64,000 nucleotides of DNA from Ectothiorhodospiraceae bacterium (GCA_024234875.1 JACKNM010000003.1:426001-490000); one strand, 5' to 3'; shown: positions 24,390 through 35,149, counted from the first letter of the stretch. Numbers and translations are program-made. Notes: generated from the letters alone by a model not told the origin.

Positions 24390-26413
24390 AACGGCGCCCG
24401 GGCGAGCCCCGGCCCCTCGGGCCGTGCGCCGGTCGAGGCGTGCACCGACCTCGCCTCGGACGGGAGCCGAGGCGCGGTCTCGTGATACTCGTGCGCGTAG
24501 AACATCCGGTGCGCGGTCTGCGTCACCGCGCGTGCCTCGGCGCTGACCGCCGGGTCGGGCGCCTCCGGTGGCAGCGCCTCGGAGCCGGGCGTGAAGCGAT
24601 AGCCACGCTCGGAGCCATCGGGCTCGAGCACCACCGCGTGGCCTGGCCGGGCGAAGGCGACCGAGAAGTTGTGGGCCACCGCGATGCGCCCGCCGCCGGG
24701 CGGCACGCGCAACAGGTCGAGGCCGAAGAAGCTGCTCTCGTAGCTCAGCCCGAGCTGGCCGAGCAGGGTCGGGACGAGGTCGATCTGGGCCGCCAGGGTG
24801 TCCACCCGACGCGGGGCGATGTGCTTCGGCGCGTACATCAGCATCGGGATGCGGTACCGGTGCAGGGGCACGTCGGCCGCGCCGTTCACCTTGTGGCCGT
24901 GATCGGCGACGAAGACGAAGACGGTGTCGTCGAACCAGCGATGACGGCGCGCGCGCTCGAGGAAATCCCCGAAGGCCCAGTCGGCGTAGCGCGCGGTGTT
25001 CTCGCGGCTGCCGAGGGCGGGGTCACGCGGTACGTGATCCTCCGGGAAGAGATACGGGCGGTGGTTCGAGACCGTGAACAGCGACAGCAGTGCCGGCCGA
25101 CCGTCCGCGGTCAGCCGGTCCATGCGCTCGAGCGCCTCGGTGAACAGATCCTCGTCGCAGACGCCCCAGGCGGTGGTGAAGGTCTGGCGGCGGATGTCGG
25201 ACTGCTCCCAGACATGGTCGAAGCCGATGCCACGCCAGAACTCACCCATGTTGTCGAACAGCGCCCGGCCGGCATAGAGCATCGCGGTGCGATAGCCGAG
25301 GCGGCCGAGGGTCGCTGGCAACGAGTGCATGCCCTCGGCACCGGGTCGGCGCGCGGTGGAGATCCCCGGAATCGGCGTGAAGGAGGTCAGCACCGCCTCC
25401 AGGCCGCGCACGCTGCGCTGGCCCGAGGCGTAGACGTTGGTGAAGAACAGGCTCTCGTCGGCGAGCCGGTCCAGGTTGGGCGTCAGGGTCTGGGGAAGTG
25501 GGTCGTCGAGCACGTCCACGAACCGCGAGCCGAACGACTCGTCGATCACCACCACCACGTTCAGGCGGCGGTCGCGACCGCGGTTCTCGACCCAGCGCCG
25601 GATGCTCCGGCGCTGCGGCGGATCGAGGAAGCGCGTGTTGTCCTGCGCCACGGTGTCGCGCAGGAGCGCGAGCGCGAGTCCCTCGTCGATGCCGGGGTAG
25701 ACGCCGTCGTAGAGGGTGTCGTTGGTGAGAGCCGCGCGCAGCATGCTCGCCGGCCCGTTGCGCGCCAGCTCGTCGAGCTCCCGGTTGCCCGACGCCGGCG
25801 CCGGCAACGCCTGCGCCAGACCGATGCCGACCGATGCCGCGACGACCGCGAGCCCGAGTCGGCGCATGGTGGGGAGGCCGGGGCTCGACGCGAGCACGGC
25901 GCCGATCCGATGGCGCAAGGACCACCACGCCAGCGCCCCCGCCGCCACCACTGGCGGCAGGTAGAGGCGGAGGTCGAAGGACTCACGGAGATTGCCGATG
26001 ACCTCGCGTGGATACATCAGGTAGAAGACCGCGACGCCGTTCAGCCGGGCGGCGAACTCTTCCCAGAACACCACCTCCGCCAGCGCCCCGAAGGCGACGA
26101 GCATCAATCCCAGCGCCAGGGCGAGATGACCCACCGTGCGCAGCCCGCGGCGCGCGCAGAGCGCGGCCACCGCCACGGCGACGGCGGTGAGCACCAGCGC
26201 GGTCGCGGTGTCGGCGATCGCGCCGCGGGCGAGCGCGGCGAGTATTCCGAGCGGGTCACGGGCCCAGCCGACCGTCTCCAGTCGGATCGCGAGCACGAGC
26301 CTGACCAGCGTCGCGCTGACGAGGGAGAGGGCCATCAGCGGCCAGGCGAGGGCGAGCAGGGGGTGTCTCGGCGGCAGGGGACCGAACGGGTCCCGGCGCG
26401 GGGCGGCTTGCAC
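24386..26413 (-). CDS. LTA-synthase/phosphoglycerol-transferase family membrane protein
   Basis: 675 residues. Five N-terminal membrane helices (to about 205) are followed by an extracytoplasmic sulfatase-like domain. Catalytic-site features: VVVVIDESFGSRFVD (first metal ligand, ESF), the nucleophile region YASGQRSVRGLEAVLTS (serine where LtaS has threonine), FVFVADHGHKVNG (metal-binding DHGH) and FTVSNHRPYLFP. Relatives transfer phosphoglycerol or phosphoethanolamine onto LTA, periplasmic glucans (OpgB) or lipid A, so the substrate is open. A GAGGAG ribosome site precedes the GTG. It is first of the two-gene end of the operon with PAP2 and is preceded by three tandem 11-mers that could bind the regulator encoded upstream. 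Confidence 0.88.
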   Translation of the reverse strand: MQAAPRRDPFGPLPPRHPLLALAWPLMALSLVSATLVRLVLAIRLETVGWARDPLGILAALARGAIADTATALVLTAVAVAVAALCARRGLRTVGHLALALGLMLVAFGALAEVVFWEEFAARLNGVAVFYLMYPREVIGNLRESFDLRLYLPPVVAAGALAWWSLRHRIGAVLASSPGLPTMRRLGLAVVAASVGIGLAQALPAPASGNRELDELARNGPASMLRAALTNDTLYDGVYPGIDEGLALALLRDTVAQDNTRFLDPPQRRSIRRWVENRGRDRRLNVVVVIDESFGSRFVDVLDDPLPQTLTPNLDRLADESLFFTNVYASGQRSVRGLEAVLTSFTPIPGISTARRPGAEGMHSLPATLGRLGYRTAMLYAGRALFDNMGEFWRGIGFDHVWEQSDIRRQTFTTAWGVCDEDLFTEALERMDRLTADGRPALLSLFTVSNHRPYLFPEDHVPRDPALGSRENTARYADWAFGDFLERARRHRWFDDTVFVFVADHGHKVNGAADVPLHRYRIPMLMYAPKHIAPRRVDTLAAQIDLVPTLLGQLGLSYESSFFGLDLLRVPPGGGRIAVAHNFSVAFARPGHAVVLEPDGSERGYRFTPGSEALPPEAPDPAVSAEARAVTQTAHRMFYAHEYHETAPRLPSEARSVHASTGARPEGPGLARAPL

Positions 26414-26476
26414 GGCGGGGCGCTCCTCGGGCGAATGCGATGGCGAGCGGGGCTCGGGACCACCATCATCCGCCGC

Positions 26477-26509
26477 CGTGCGTTAGCGGTCGGTCAGGCG
26501 TGCGTTAGG
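26477..26509 (-). promoter_or_regulatory. Three tandem 11-bp repeats, candidate OmpR-type operator
   Basis: Read on the minus strand: CCTAACGCACG, CCTGACCGACC, GCTAACGCACG, exactly adjacent. Copies one and three agree at 10 of 11 positions; the middle one is degenerate. Eleven-base direct repeats are the usual binding arrangement of OmpR/PhoB-type regulators. The block covers the stop codon of the kinase gene and lies 64 bp ahead of the LTA-synthase-like gene. Binding by the regulator at 27772-28473 is inference. Confidence 0.5.
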
Positions 26510-27782
26510 AAATCGTTTGCCCGAGGTCGAGCACCGCGCGCGTTCCGCGCCCTGGGGCGCTGTCGATTCGGAGCCGCCAGCCGTGATGCTCCGCGAGGCG
26601 CTCGACGATGGCGAGCCCCAGACCCTCGCCGGGCACGTTCGACGCGCGCCCGCGAAACCCCGGCTCGGTGAGGCGCTCGGCATCGGCGCCCTCGATGCCC
26701 GGGCCGCGATCGACGACCTCGAATCGAGCCCCGTCGAGCCGCACCGTGACCGCGCCGGGTGCACCGTGGACGCACGCGTTGTCCAGCAGGTTGCGCAGCG
26801 CGACACGCACCGCACCGCGCCGGGTGCGCACCGTGCTCGGCGTCGACACCTCGACCTCGATCGACGCCGCGTGGATCGCGCGCAGGTCCGCCACCACCTC
26901 CCCCAGCACCCGCGCCAGGTCGCAGTCACCCGGCGGTGCACCCGAGTCGGCGACGCCGGACTGCGCGCGCGAGAGCTCGAGCAGGCCCTCGACGGTCTCG
27001 CCCATCGCCTGCAGGGCGCGCTCGGCGCGCTGCAGACGATGGCGGGTGGCGGGGGCGAGGTCGCTCTCGCCGGCGAGCGCGAGCTCGACCGCACCGAGGC
27101 CGACCGCGACCTCGGTGCGCAGCTCGTGGCTGGCGAAGCCGGCGAACCGCCGCTCCCGCTCGGCGAACGCGGCGAGGCGCCGGGCGTGGTGGTCGATGGT
27201 CCGCGCGAGGAGCCCGATCTCGTCGTCGGCGAAGGCCGCGGCGAAGGGTGGATCCGGCGCCGTCTCGCCGCTCGCGGCGACCCGACCGGCAAGGCGGGCC
27301 ACCGGCTCGACCACCTGGCGCGAGAGCCATCGACCGAGCAGCGCCGAGGTGAGCATGCACAGCACGACGACCACCACCAGGATGCCGAAGGCGCGGTCCT
27401 CCCAGATCTCTCCCGGCGTCAGGTCGAAGCCGACCGCGTAACGCCAGCCGTCGTGGTCGGCTACCTTCACCCGCAGCTCGCGACCGTCGACGTCGGCGAC
27501 GTGCCGCCCCGGCGCCGCCACCCGCAGCGGCGCCGGCAGGGCGTCGAGTGCGCCGAGCGGTGCCGCCCACCCGACCAGCGACGCGGTGTGTGGCGCAGGA
27601 TGGTCGGGGTTCTCGGCGCGCGCGCTCACGAAGCGCGCCAGCTCGTCGTCGACCAGCACGTCGTAGGGGCCGACCTCCATCAGCTCGACGAGCCCCACCG
27701 AGAGCCCGCCGACCAGCATGCTCACCGCCGCTCCGATGCCGAAGCAGGCGAGGAAGATGCGACGCCGCAGGCTATGGCGCAC
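26505..27782 (-). CDS. Sensor histidine kinase of the envelope operon
   Basis: 425 residues. Membrane helices at about 10-34 and 133-152 bracket a periplasmic domain of about 100 residues; a HAMP-like linker follows (RWLSRQVVEPVARLAGRVAASGE). The H-box is RRFAGFASHELRTEVAVGLG (His219), with glutamate in place of the usual proline after ELRT. N-box NLLDNACVHG, G boxes VVDRGPGI and GEGLGLAIVERL are intact, so it should bind ATP. Its GTG start overlaps the response-regulator stop by 11 bp. Together they form a two-component pair likely controlling the downstream transferase and phosphatase. Confidence 0.9.
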   Translation of the reverse strand: MRHSLRRRIFLACFGIGAAVSMLVGGLSVGLVELMEVGPYDVLVDDELARFVSARAENPDHPAPHTASLVGWAAPLGALDALPAPLRVAAPGRHVADVDGRELRVKVADHDGWRYAVGFDLTPGEIWEDRAFGILVVVVVLCMLTSALLGRWLSRQVVEPVARLAGRVAASGETAPDPPFAAAFADDEIGLLARTIDHHARRLAAFAERERRFAGFASHELRTEVAVGLGAVELALAGESDLAPATRHRLQRAERALQAMGETVEGLLELSRAQSGVADSGAPPGDCDLARVLGEVVADLRAIHAASIEVEVSTPSTVRTRRGAVRVALRNLLDNACVHGAPGAVTVRLDGARFEVVDRGPGIEGADAERLTEPGFRGRASNVPGEGLGLAIVERLAEHHGWRLRIDSAPGRGTRAVLDLGQTIS

Positions 27783-28473
27783 CGACGTCTCGGGGCACGA
27801 CCGCGCCGTCGAGGGCCCAGCCGCGGCCCCGCGCGGTGCGCAGCAACGGCGTCGCGAAGTCGCGGTCGATGGCCTCGCGCAGACCGTGCACGTGCAGTCG
27901 CAGCGCGTCGCTGGCCGGCGGTGAGTCGCCCCAGATGGCGTGCTCGAGCGCGTCGCGGCCGACCACCGCCGGCGCCGCCCGCATCAGCGTCTCCAGCAAC
28001 GTGAGCTCGGTCGGGGTCAGGTCGATACGACGGCCGCCGCGCTCGACCAGCAGCGTGTCGAGATCGAGCACCAGATCCGCGACCCGCAGCGTGCGACCGG
28101 CCCCGATGCGCGGACCGCGGCGCACCACCGCGCGCAGCCGCGCCTCGAGCTCACGCAACGCGAACGGCTTGACGAGGTAGTCGTCGGCCCCGGCGTCGAG
28201 CCCCTCGACGCGGTCGTCGAGCGTGTCGCGCGCGGTCAGCATCAGCACCGCGCAGTTGCTCTGGCTCTCCGAGCGCAGCCGGCGGCATACCGTGACGCCG
28301 TCGAGCCCGGGCAACATCACGTCGAGCACCACCGCGTCGTAGGCGTTGCTCGCCGCGAGCTGGAGCCCGGTGCGCCCGTTGGCGGCATAGTCCACCCGGT
28401 GGCCGCGTAGCGTCAGGTAGTCGCCGACGTTGCTCGCGAGATCGGCGTTGTCCTCGACCACCAGCACCCGCAT
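27772..28473 (-). CDS. OmpR/PhoB-type response regulator
   Basis: 233 residues. Receiver domain with acidic pair VVEDN, phospho-acceptor Asp51 in AVVLDVMLPGLDG, MLTARDT and the lysine in YLVKPFAL; then a winged-helix DNA-binding domain (DLVLDLDTLLVERGGRRIDLTPTELTLLETL; LRLHVHGLREAIDRDF; RGRGWALD). The start ATG shares one base with the stop of the DUF3750 gene (TGATG), so it is translationally coupled to it. Likely targets are its own operon and the tandem 11-mers before the LTA-synthase-like gene. Confidence 0.92.
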   Translation of the reverse strand: MRVLVVEDNADLASNVGDYLTLRGHRVDYAANGRTGLQLAASNAYDAVVLDVMLPGLDGVTVCRRLRSESQSNCAVLMLTARDTLDDRVEGLDAGADDYLVKPFALRELEARLRAVVRRGPRIGAGRTLRVADLVLDLDTLLVERGGRRIDLTPTELTLLETLMRAAPAVVGRDALEHAIWGDSPPASDALRLHVHGLREAIDRDFATPLLRTARGRGWALDGAVVPRDVGAP

Positions 28474-29300
28474 CAGATCGGTGCCTCCCGGCGGACCTCG
28501 CGCGCCATGCCGAGCCGTCCGATCCCGGGGAGCTTGATCGCCGGGCGCAGCGGGTCGATGCCCAGCACCAGGCCGAGCAGGTTGAGCTCGAGGCCTTCCC
28601 GCAGCGCGACCGTCGCCCCGAGCAGGCCGCCGAGCGAGACCTGGACCCCGGTGCCGCTCGGCGCCATCGCCAGCGGACGGGTCGGCGGCAGGTAGTCCTT
28701 GCCGATGGCGGTGACCGGCAGGTCGAGCGCGAGCTCCGGGACGGCGCGGGCGACGAAGGCGGTGAAGGTGTTGCTGTTCGGGCCGGGCCAGACGGTGTAG
28801 TCGCGGGCGTAGGGATAGTCGGCGATGGCAGTCTCGATTCTCGGGATTGCGCGCGCCGCGGCGGGGCCGCGTAGCTCCGCGAGCAATGTCGGTGCGGCGC
28901 CGTACCAGGCGCGGTCCGGCGCATCGAGGCGGCTGACCACGACCGGCAGGTTGCCGTACTTGCGCCAGCCGACGACCTGGTGGACCGCGTAGTGCCGGGC
29001 GCCTTCGGCCTTGGTGGCCAGCCAGGTGTGCACCGCGAACACCCCGCGCCACTTGAAGGCGCGGGCGGCGTAGACCTGGACCACGGCTTCCGGTGTGGTG
29101 GCGGGGTCCGGCGCCAGCCCGGTCACGTCTCGGCTGGCGGTGCGCCAATCGCCGTCGAGGCGCACGTCACCGCACGCCGCGACCAGCAGTGGGCCGGCAG
29201 CGAGGACCAGCAACAGTGTGGCCGCCCGTCGCAGCCAGCGCCCGACCCGGCGCGGTGGCCGCGCTCGGGCTGGTCGCGCCGTCGACTCGCCTTCCTCCAC
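28473..29300 (-). CDS. DUF3750 domain protein, membrane anchored
   Basis: 275 residues. One N-terminal membrane segment (LLLVLAAGPLLVAACG, with a cysteine that could act as a weak lipobox), then a periplasmic domain matching the DUF3750 pattern: VQVYAARAFKWRGVFAVHTWLATK, YAVHQVVGWRKYGN, IADYPYARDYTVWPGPNSNTFTAFVARAVPEL, LPVTAIGKDYLPP. Function is unknown in the literature I know. The NSNTF patch and conserved histidines suggest a papain- or NlpC-like catalytic fold, but that is only inference. It is first of the operon with the two-component system, LTA-synthase-like transferase and PAP2 enzyme, so an envelope role fits. Confidence 0.8.
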   Translation of the reverse strand: MEEGESTARPARARPPRRVGRWLRRAATLLLVLAAGPLLVAACGDVRLDGDWRTASRDVTGLAPDPATTPEAVVQVYAARAFKWRGVFAVHTWLATKAEGARHYAVHQVVGWRKYGNLPVVVSRLDAPDRAWYGAAPTLLAELRGPAAARAIPRIETAIADYPYARDYTVWPGPNSNTFTAFVARAVPELALDLPVTAIGKDYLPPTRPLAMAPSGTGVQVSLGGLLGATVALREGLELNLLGLVLGIDPLRPAIKLPGIGRLGMAREVRREAPI

Positions 29301-29420
29301 CGGCCCGTCCCATCGTCGTCTCGACCCAACGCCGCGGGCACGATTCTACCCGCACCTCGGGTCCGTTGACGCCGATGCCCGGGCCGCCGCTCCGCGCCGC
29401 GGCCGGCTCGGATACAGCGT

Positions 29421-30149
29421 TCAGACCATGGTGCGAGCGAGGAGCACGAGGCCGCTCGCGAGCAGCAGCGACAGCACCACGCGGCGGAAGCCGACGGCGT
29501 CGACGCGGTCGTAGAGCCGGAGCCCGAGCCAGAGCCCGGCGCCGGCGGCGGGTAGGGCCAGCACCACTCGACGCCCGACGTCGGAGTCGAGCAAGCCGGC
29601 GGTCGCGCAGCCGGCGAGCGCCGCCGCGTGCATCACCAGGACGTAGGGCTGATAGACGGCCCGTTGCTCGTCGGGTGACCATGGCCGTTGGGCGCACCAG
29701 GCGGCGACCAACACCCCCGACAGCCCGGCGAGACCGCCGAGCACGCCGCCGGCGGCCCCGACCGCGACCGTGCCGCCGGTGGTCGCCTCGCTCGCGCGGT
29801 GGGCGCGAAGGCGCGCGAGGCCGCGCGTCGCGTGCACGGTGAGGAGGAGGCCGACCGCGAGGCGCACCGGCTCGGGGTCGGCACGTTCCAGGAGCCACAG
29901 CCCGGCCGGGATGCCGGCGATGCCGGCGACGGTGAGGGGGGCGAGTCGTCGCGCTCGCAGCGCGCCGCGCAGTCGCCACGACGACATCAGGTAGAGCGGG
30001 ACCCCGAGCGCCACCACCAGCGGGGTGAGGGCTTGCGGGGCGAGCACCTGTAGCCCGACGGCGGTGAGCACCAGCGCATCGCCGAAGCCGGCGAGCCCGA
30101 CCGTCAGGCCGGCGAGGAGGGCGCCGATGGCGAGGACCACGTCGGTCAC
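29421..30149 (-). CDS. TauE/SafE (TSUP) family transporter
   Basis: 242 residues with seven to eight membrane segments. It begins VTDVVLAIGALLAGLTVGLAGFGDALVLTAVG, the GxxxGxxGxGxxxV loop of the TSUP family, repeated in the second half as GAAGGVLGGLAGLSGVLVAAWC. Family members export or import sulfite, sulfoacetate or organosulfur anions; the substrate here cannot be told. The GTG at 30149 gives the standard N-terminus, while the open frame extends far upstream through Arg-rich sequence. It is divergent from the histidine kinase across about 190 bp. Confidence 0.82.
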   Translation of the reverse strand: MTDVVLAIGALLAGLTVGLAGFGDALVLTAVGLQVLAPQALTPLVVALGVPLYLMSSWRLRGALRARRLAPLTVAGIAGIPAGLWLLERADPEPVRLAVGLLLTVHATRGLARLRAHRASEATTGGTVAVGAAGGVLGGLAGLSGVLVAAWCAQRPWSPDEQRAVYQPYVLVMHAAALAGCATAGLLDSDVGRRVVLALPAAGAGLWLGLRLYDRVDAVGFRRVVLSLLLASGLVLLARTMV

Positions 30150-30336
30150 CGGCCGGTCCCGCCGCCGATGGCCGGCCACCCCGCGACCCACAGTCGATCC
30201 ACCCACGCGGCTCCCGCTCGAGACCGGCGCGAGGGTACTACGTCGCGCACGAGTGGTGGCCGCGGTCGGAGCGCGGTGGAATAAACGCCGGCCGGGTGCG
30301 TTGTGACCCCACGAGCACAAGGCAGGGGGAGCCGGC

Positions 30337-31784
30337 ATGGTGGGGCTGGACGAGGGAGATGCGATGGTGGTGCGGGGGCGTATGGGAAGCGCGGTGTTGC
30401 GGCTCCAGGGGATGACCGGGCGCTGGCGGGCGGCGATCGGAGCGAGCGCGCGATTCGATCTCCGACGCTCGTTCGCGGTGCTCGGGTTCTGCTCGATCGC
30501 GCTGATGACGGCGGTGACCGCCTCGGTGCTGGTGCGCTTCCTGGGCGAGCACCTGCTCGAGCGCGATGCCATCGTGAGCATGGAGTTCATCCAGAGCGTC
30601 GCGCGCATCAACGACCCGGCGCCGTACTTCACCGGCAGCACGCGCGACACCGATCGCGGTCAGCTCCAGGAGTTCATGGAGCACATCACGCGCATGCCGA
30701 ACGTGGTGCGCGCGAATGTCTACGGCCGCGACCAGGGGATCATCTGGTCGAGCGACGCATCGTTGGTCGGACGGCGCCTCGCGGGCAATCCGGAGCTCGA
30801 GCAGGCGCTCGCCGGGCAGGTGGTCTTCAAGCGCGAGGACCTTCACGACGAGAGCAAGGTCGAGCACGTGTACCTCCCCGAGGGGGTGCACGAGTTCATC
30901 GAGAGCTATGTCCCGGTGCTCGACCGCGAGGGTGACGTGGTCGGCGTGATCGAGCTCTACAAGCGGCCGAGCGCGATCGACGCCGCGATGATGGAGGGCA
31001 GGTTCCTGGTCTGGACCACGGCGCTGGTGAGCGCGCTGGTGCTGTTTCTGAGCCTGTACTGGGTGGTGCGCCGCGGCGCCGCCATCATCCGCAGCCAACA
31101 GGAGCGACTGGTGCGGATCGAGACCATGGCAGCGGTCGGTGAGATGGCGTCGAGCGTCGCCCACAGCATCCGCAATCCGCTGGCCGCCATCCGCTCGAGC
31201 GCGGAGCTGGCACTGGAGTCGCGCGCGGTGGAGGACACCCACGAGGCCGCGCGTGACGTGATCGCGGAGGTCGACCGTCTCGGCGAGTGGATTCGGGGGA
31301 TGCTCGCCTTCTCCCGCGACGAGCAGCAGCCGGCGCGCGCCGTCGACCTCGGTCAGGTGGTGACCGACTGCGTCGAGGGCTACGCGCGCACCGCGCGCCG
31401 CCAGGGCGTGGAGGTGAAGCTCGACGTGAGCACCGGCCGGCCGCGGGTGACCGGTGACGCGATGCTGCTGGCGCAGATGGTGAACAGCTTCCTGTCCAAC
31501 GCGGTGGAGGCGATGCCCGATGGTGGTCGACTCGAGGTCAGCCTGGCGCCGATCGCGCGCGGGCGGGCCGTGGAGTTGCGGGTCACCGATACCGGGCCCG
31601 GAATCCCACCCGAGCGCCAGGAAGCGGTGTTCAAGCCGTTCTTCACCAACAAGGTGAACGGTCTCGGTCTCGGGCTTCCGCTCGCGCAGCGCGTGGCCGA
31701 GCGCTACGGCGGCGACCTGATGCTCGACAGCGCCACGGGTCGCGGCACCACGGTGGTGGTCCGCCTGCCGGTGGCGTCACCCTG

Positions 31785-31785
<1 letters not shown>
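30337..31785 (+). CDS. Membrane sensor histidine kinase, first gene of the glycan cluster
   Basis: 482 residues. Membrane helices at about 46-68 and 223-245 enclose an extracytoplasmic sensor of about 150 residues (EHLLERDAIVSMEFIQSVARI to VVGVIELYKRPSA), which looks like a small Cache-type domain. Kinase: H-box EMASSVAHSIRNPLAAIRSS (His276), N-box FLSNAVEAMPDGG, VTDTGPGIP and GLGLGLPLAQRVAERYGG. The NtrB/AtoS-like HxxRNPL motif matches partners of NtrC-type regulators, and such a regulator follows at once (stop and start share one base, TGATG). Alternative ATGs at 30364 and 30382 are possible. The ligand is unknown. Confidence 0.9.
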
Positions 31786-33217
<1,432 letters not shown>

Positions 33218-33221
<4 letters not shown>

Positions 33222-34219
33222 GCGCCGGCGCCGTCGCCTTCTGCGCCACCGGGCGCACCGGCCTCGGGCATCTGCGCCGGCTCGCCAATGTCGCGACCGA
33301 GCTCGCCCGACTCGCCCCGGGACTGCCGCTCGCGCTGCTCGCCAACGCGCCGCCCGACGGTCTCGAGCCGGCCGCGCGCGCGCTGCTGCCGTGGACGCCC
33401 TGCGCCGGGCGCGACGCGCTCGCGGCGACGCTCGCCGACGCCGGTCCGCGCGTGGTGGTGGTCGACACCGCGGTGGTTCCCGGTCTGGCGGCGTTGCCGG
33501 CGCCCCTGGTGCTGGTGCTGCGCGAGTGCCCGGATGCGGCCGTCGGGCGCTTCGCTCTCGACGGCGGACGTCCCTGGGATCGGGTGGTGGTGCCCAACCC
33601 GGCCGCGCACTGGTTGCCGCCCGCCGGCACGCCGTCGGCGCGTCGCCTCGATGCCGTCGGTTGGATCTATCGCCACCGCTCGGCCGCGAGGCCGGCCACC
33701 CCGCGACCGCGCCTCCTCGTCGCCTCCGGCGGCGGGGGGAATCCCGACACCGCGGCCGCGTTCCGCGACCGGGTGGCGGTGCTGGTCGCCGGTGTGCGCC
33801 AGCGACTCGGCGCCGAGGTCGAGGTGGTCCAGGCCCTGGGGCCGCGCGCGCCGGCATCGTCTCGCCTGCCTGATGTCGACGCCGCCATCCAGCCCGGCCC
33901 CGACCTCGACACGCTGTTCGCGCACGCCGACGCCGTCGTCAGCACCGCGGGATACAACTCGGTGCTCGAGCTCGCGTGCACCGACACCCCGACGGTGCTG
34001 GTCTCGATCCATCGTCGACACGACGACCAGTCGGCCCGGGCCAGGCTGTGGGGCCCGCGCCTCGGACGCTGCCTCGACGGCGACGACGCCGACGGGGTGA
34101 CGCACTGGCTGGCGACGACCCTCGCCGCGCGCGCGCGCCGCCCGCGGTTCGAGCTCGGGCCGTCCGGCGCCACGCGCGCCGCCGAGATCATCGCCGAGGT
34201 GGCCGGGGCCGGCGGGTGA
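33218..34219 (+). CDS. MurG-like (GT28/COG4671-type) glycosyltransferase
   Basis: 333 residues, GT-B fold. N-terminal acceptor domain starts AVAFCATGRTGLGHLRRLANVATEL, with the GxGHLRR motif of the predicted COG4671 transferases. C-terminal donor domain: RLLVASGGGGNPDTAAAF, DLDTLFAHADAVVSTAGYNSVLELACTDTPTVLV. The STAGYNSVLE stretch corresponds to the nucleotide-sugar site of MurG (AGxxT/SxxE). It is a paralogue of the glycosyltransferase half of the REC fusion two genes downstream (same GLGHLRR and AGYN motifs) but lacks a receiver domain. Both ends overlap neighbours through GTGA, so it is tightly coupled. No membrane segment; probably acts at the inner face of the membrane. Donor and acceptor are unknown. 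Confidence 0.82.
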
Positions 34220-35034
34220 GTGCTCGCCTGCGCCGGGTCGGCCGGCTGGCTCGCAAGCGTCCGCGCGCCGGTGGGCTCGACGGACCGGCGCAGGCGCGGC
34301 TGTCGTGCGTGCTGGCCGCGGCCGGGGTGCCGACGCCGCCCATGCGATGGGACGCCCGGGCCCACGAGCTCGAGCTCGCGTGGCTCGACGGCATCGACGG
34401 ACGCGCGTGGTTGCGCGCGGCGCTCACCGCCGGCGACGCCGCCTGGCCCGAGATCGCCGACACGGTGGTCGCGCCCCTGGTCGCCCTGCACGCGGTGGCG
34501 CCCACCGCGCTCGCACTCCCGGAGCTCGATCCCTGGCGGCGGGTCCGTCCGCGCCTGGCGCGGCTGGCGCCCGAGCGGCGTGCGCGCATCGAGCCCCTGG
34601 TGCGGCGGCTGGAGGCCTCGCTCGGAACCACCGCCGACGTCCCGGTCCCGGTGCACGGCGACTTCCACCTCGGCCAGGTGCTGATCGCGTCGGACACCGG
34701 TCGTCCATGGCTCCTCGATCTCGAGGACGCGGCGCTCGGCCCACTCGAGAGCGATCTCGCGAACTGCGCCGCACATCTCGCCACCCGCGACGATCTGCAC
34801 CCGGGCGAGGCGGCGCGCGTCGCGATCCACGCGCGCTACGAGGCGGCGCTCGACCTGCTCGTCGCGGCGTACCGACGCCACGGCGGGCGTGCGCCGCGGC
34901 CATCGTCGCTGGCGGGCCACGGCGCACTGGCCCTGCTCCGTCGCGGGCTCAAGCTCGACGAGCACGGGGGCCAGCCCGATCGCCTGGCCGAGGTGGTCGA
35001 CGCTGCCACCTCGGTGGCCGGGGCGACGCCGTAG
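34216..35034 (+). CDS. APH-fold small-molecule kinase, maltokinase-like
   Basis: 272 residues. The C-terminal lobe carries the kinase signature VPVHGDFHLGQVLIAS and the metal-binding LLDLEDAALGPLESDLAN. The catalytic loop HGDFHLGQ has glutamine where aminoglycoside and choline kinases have asparagine; HGDxHLGQ is typical of maltokinase (Mak/Pep2), so a sugar is a reasonable substrate guess. The N-lobe is short and Arg-rich (RLRRVGRLARKRPRAGGLDGPAQARL), with no clear glycine loop, so the nucleotide site may be reduced. The start GTG overlaps the preceding stop. A resistance role is unlikely in this biosynthetic context. Confidence 0.75.
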   Translation: MSARLRRVGRLARKRPRAGGLDGPAQARLSCVLAAAGVPTPPMRWDARAHELELAWLDGIDGRAWLRAALTAGDAAWPEIADTVVAPLVALHAVAPTALALPELDPWRRVRPRLARLAPERRARIEPLVRRLEASLGTTADVPVPVHGDFHLGQVLIASDTGRPWLLDLEDAALGPLESDLANCAAHLATRDDLHPGEAARVAIHARYEAALDLLVAAYRRHGGRAPRPSSLAGHGALALLRRGLKLDEHGGQPDRLAEVVDAATSVAGATP

Positions 35035-35049
35035 GCATCCGTGCCGGGG

Positions 35050-35088
35050 CGGGGCAGATCGCCCGACGGGTGCGGGGCATATCCCCCG
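35050..35088 (+). promoter_or_regulatory. Two tandem 16-bp palindromic sites upstream of a sigma-54 promoter
   Basis: CGGGGCAGATCGCCCG (35050-35065) and CGGGGCATATCCCCCG (35073-35088) agree at 14 of 16 positions and are 23 bp apart centre to centre, about two helical turns. The second is itself a near-perfect dyad (14 of 16). They lie about 70-95 bp ahead of the -24 element, the classical position for paired enhancer sites of NtrC-type activators. Binding by the regulator at 31785-33221 is inference. Confidence 0.6.
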
Positions 35089-35149
35089 CCTCCCGCGTCG
35101 ACCGCATCTGGAGAGCGGTCAACCCATTGATTCGAAATGGGAGTCTTGG

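Noticed and set aside
24371..26671. 766-codon plus-strand frame opposite the LTA-synthase-like gene
   Set aside because: Arg/Gly/His-rich shadow with no motifs; the minus-strand frame has membrane helices and the catalytic site.
30150..30336. Sigma-54 promoter ahead of the first gene of the glycan cluster
   Set aside because: Candidates such as TGGCCGCGGTCGGAGC miss the 10-base GG-GC spacing by one base; no enhancer palindromes of the 35050 type are present.
34216..35034. Aminoglycoside resistance gene
   Set aside because: Fold is APH-like, but the HGDFHLGQ loop and position inside a biosynthetic operon favour a metabolic sugar kinase.
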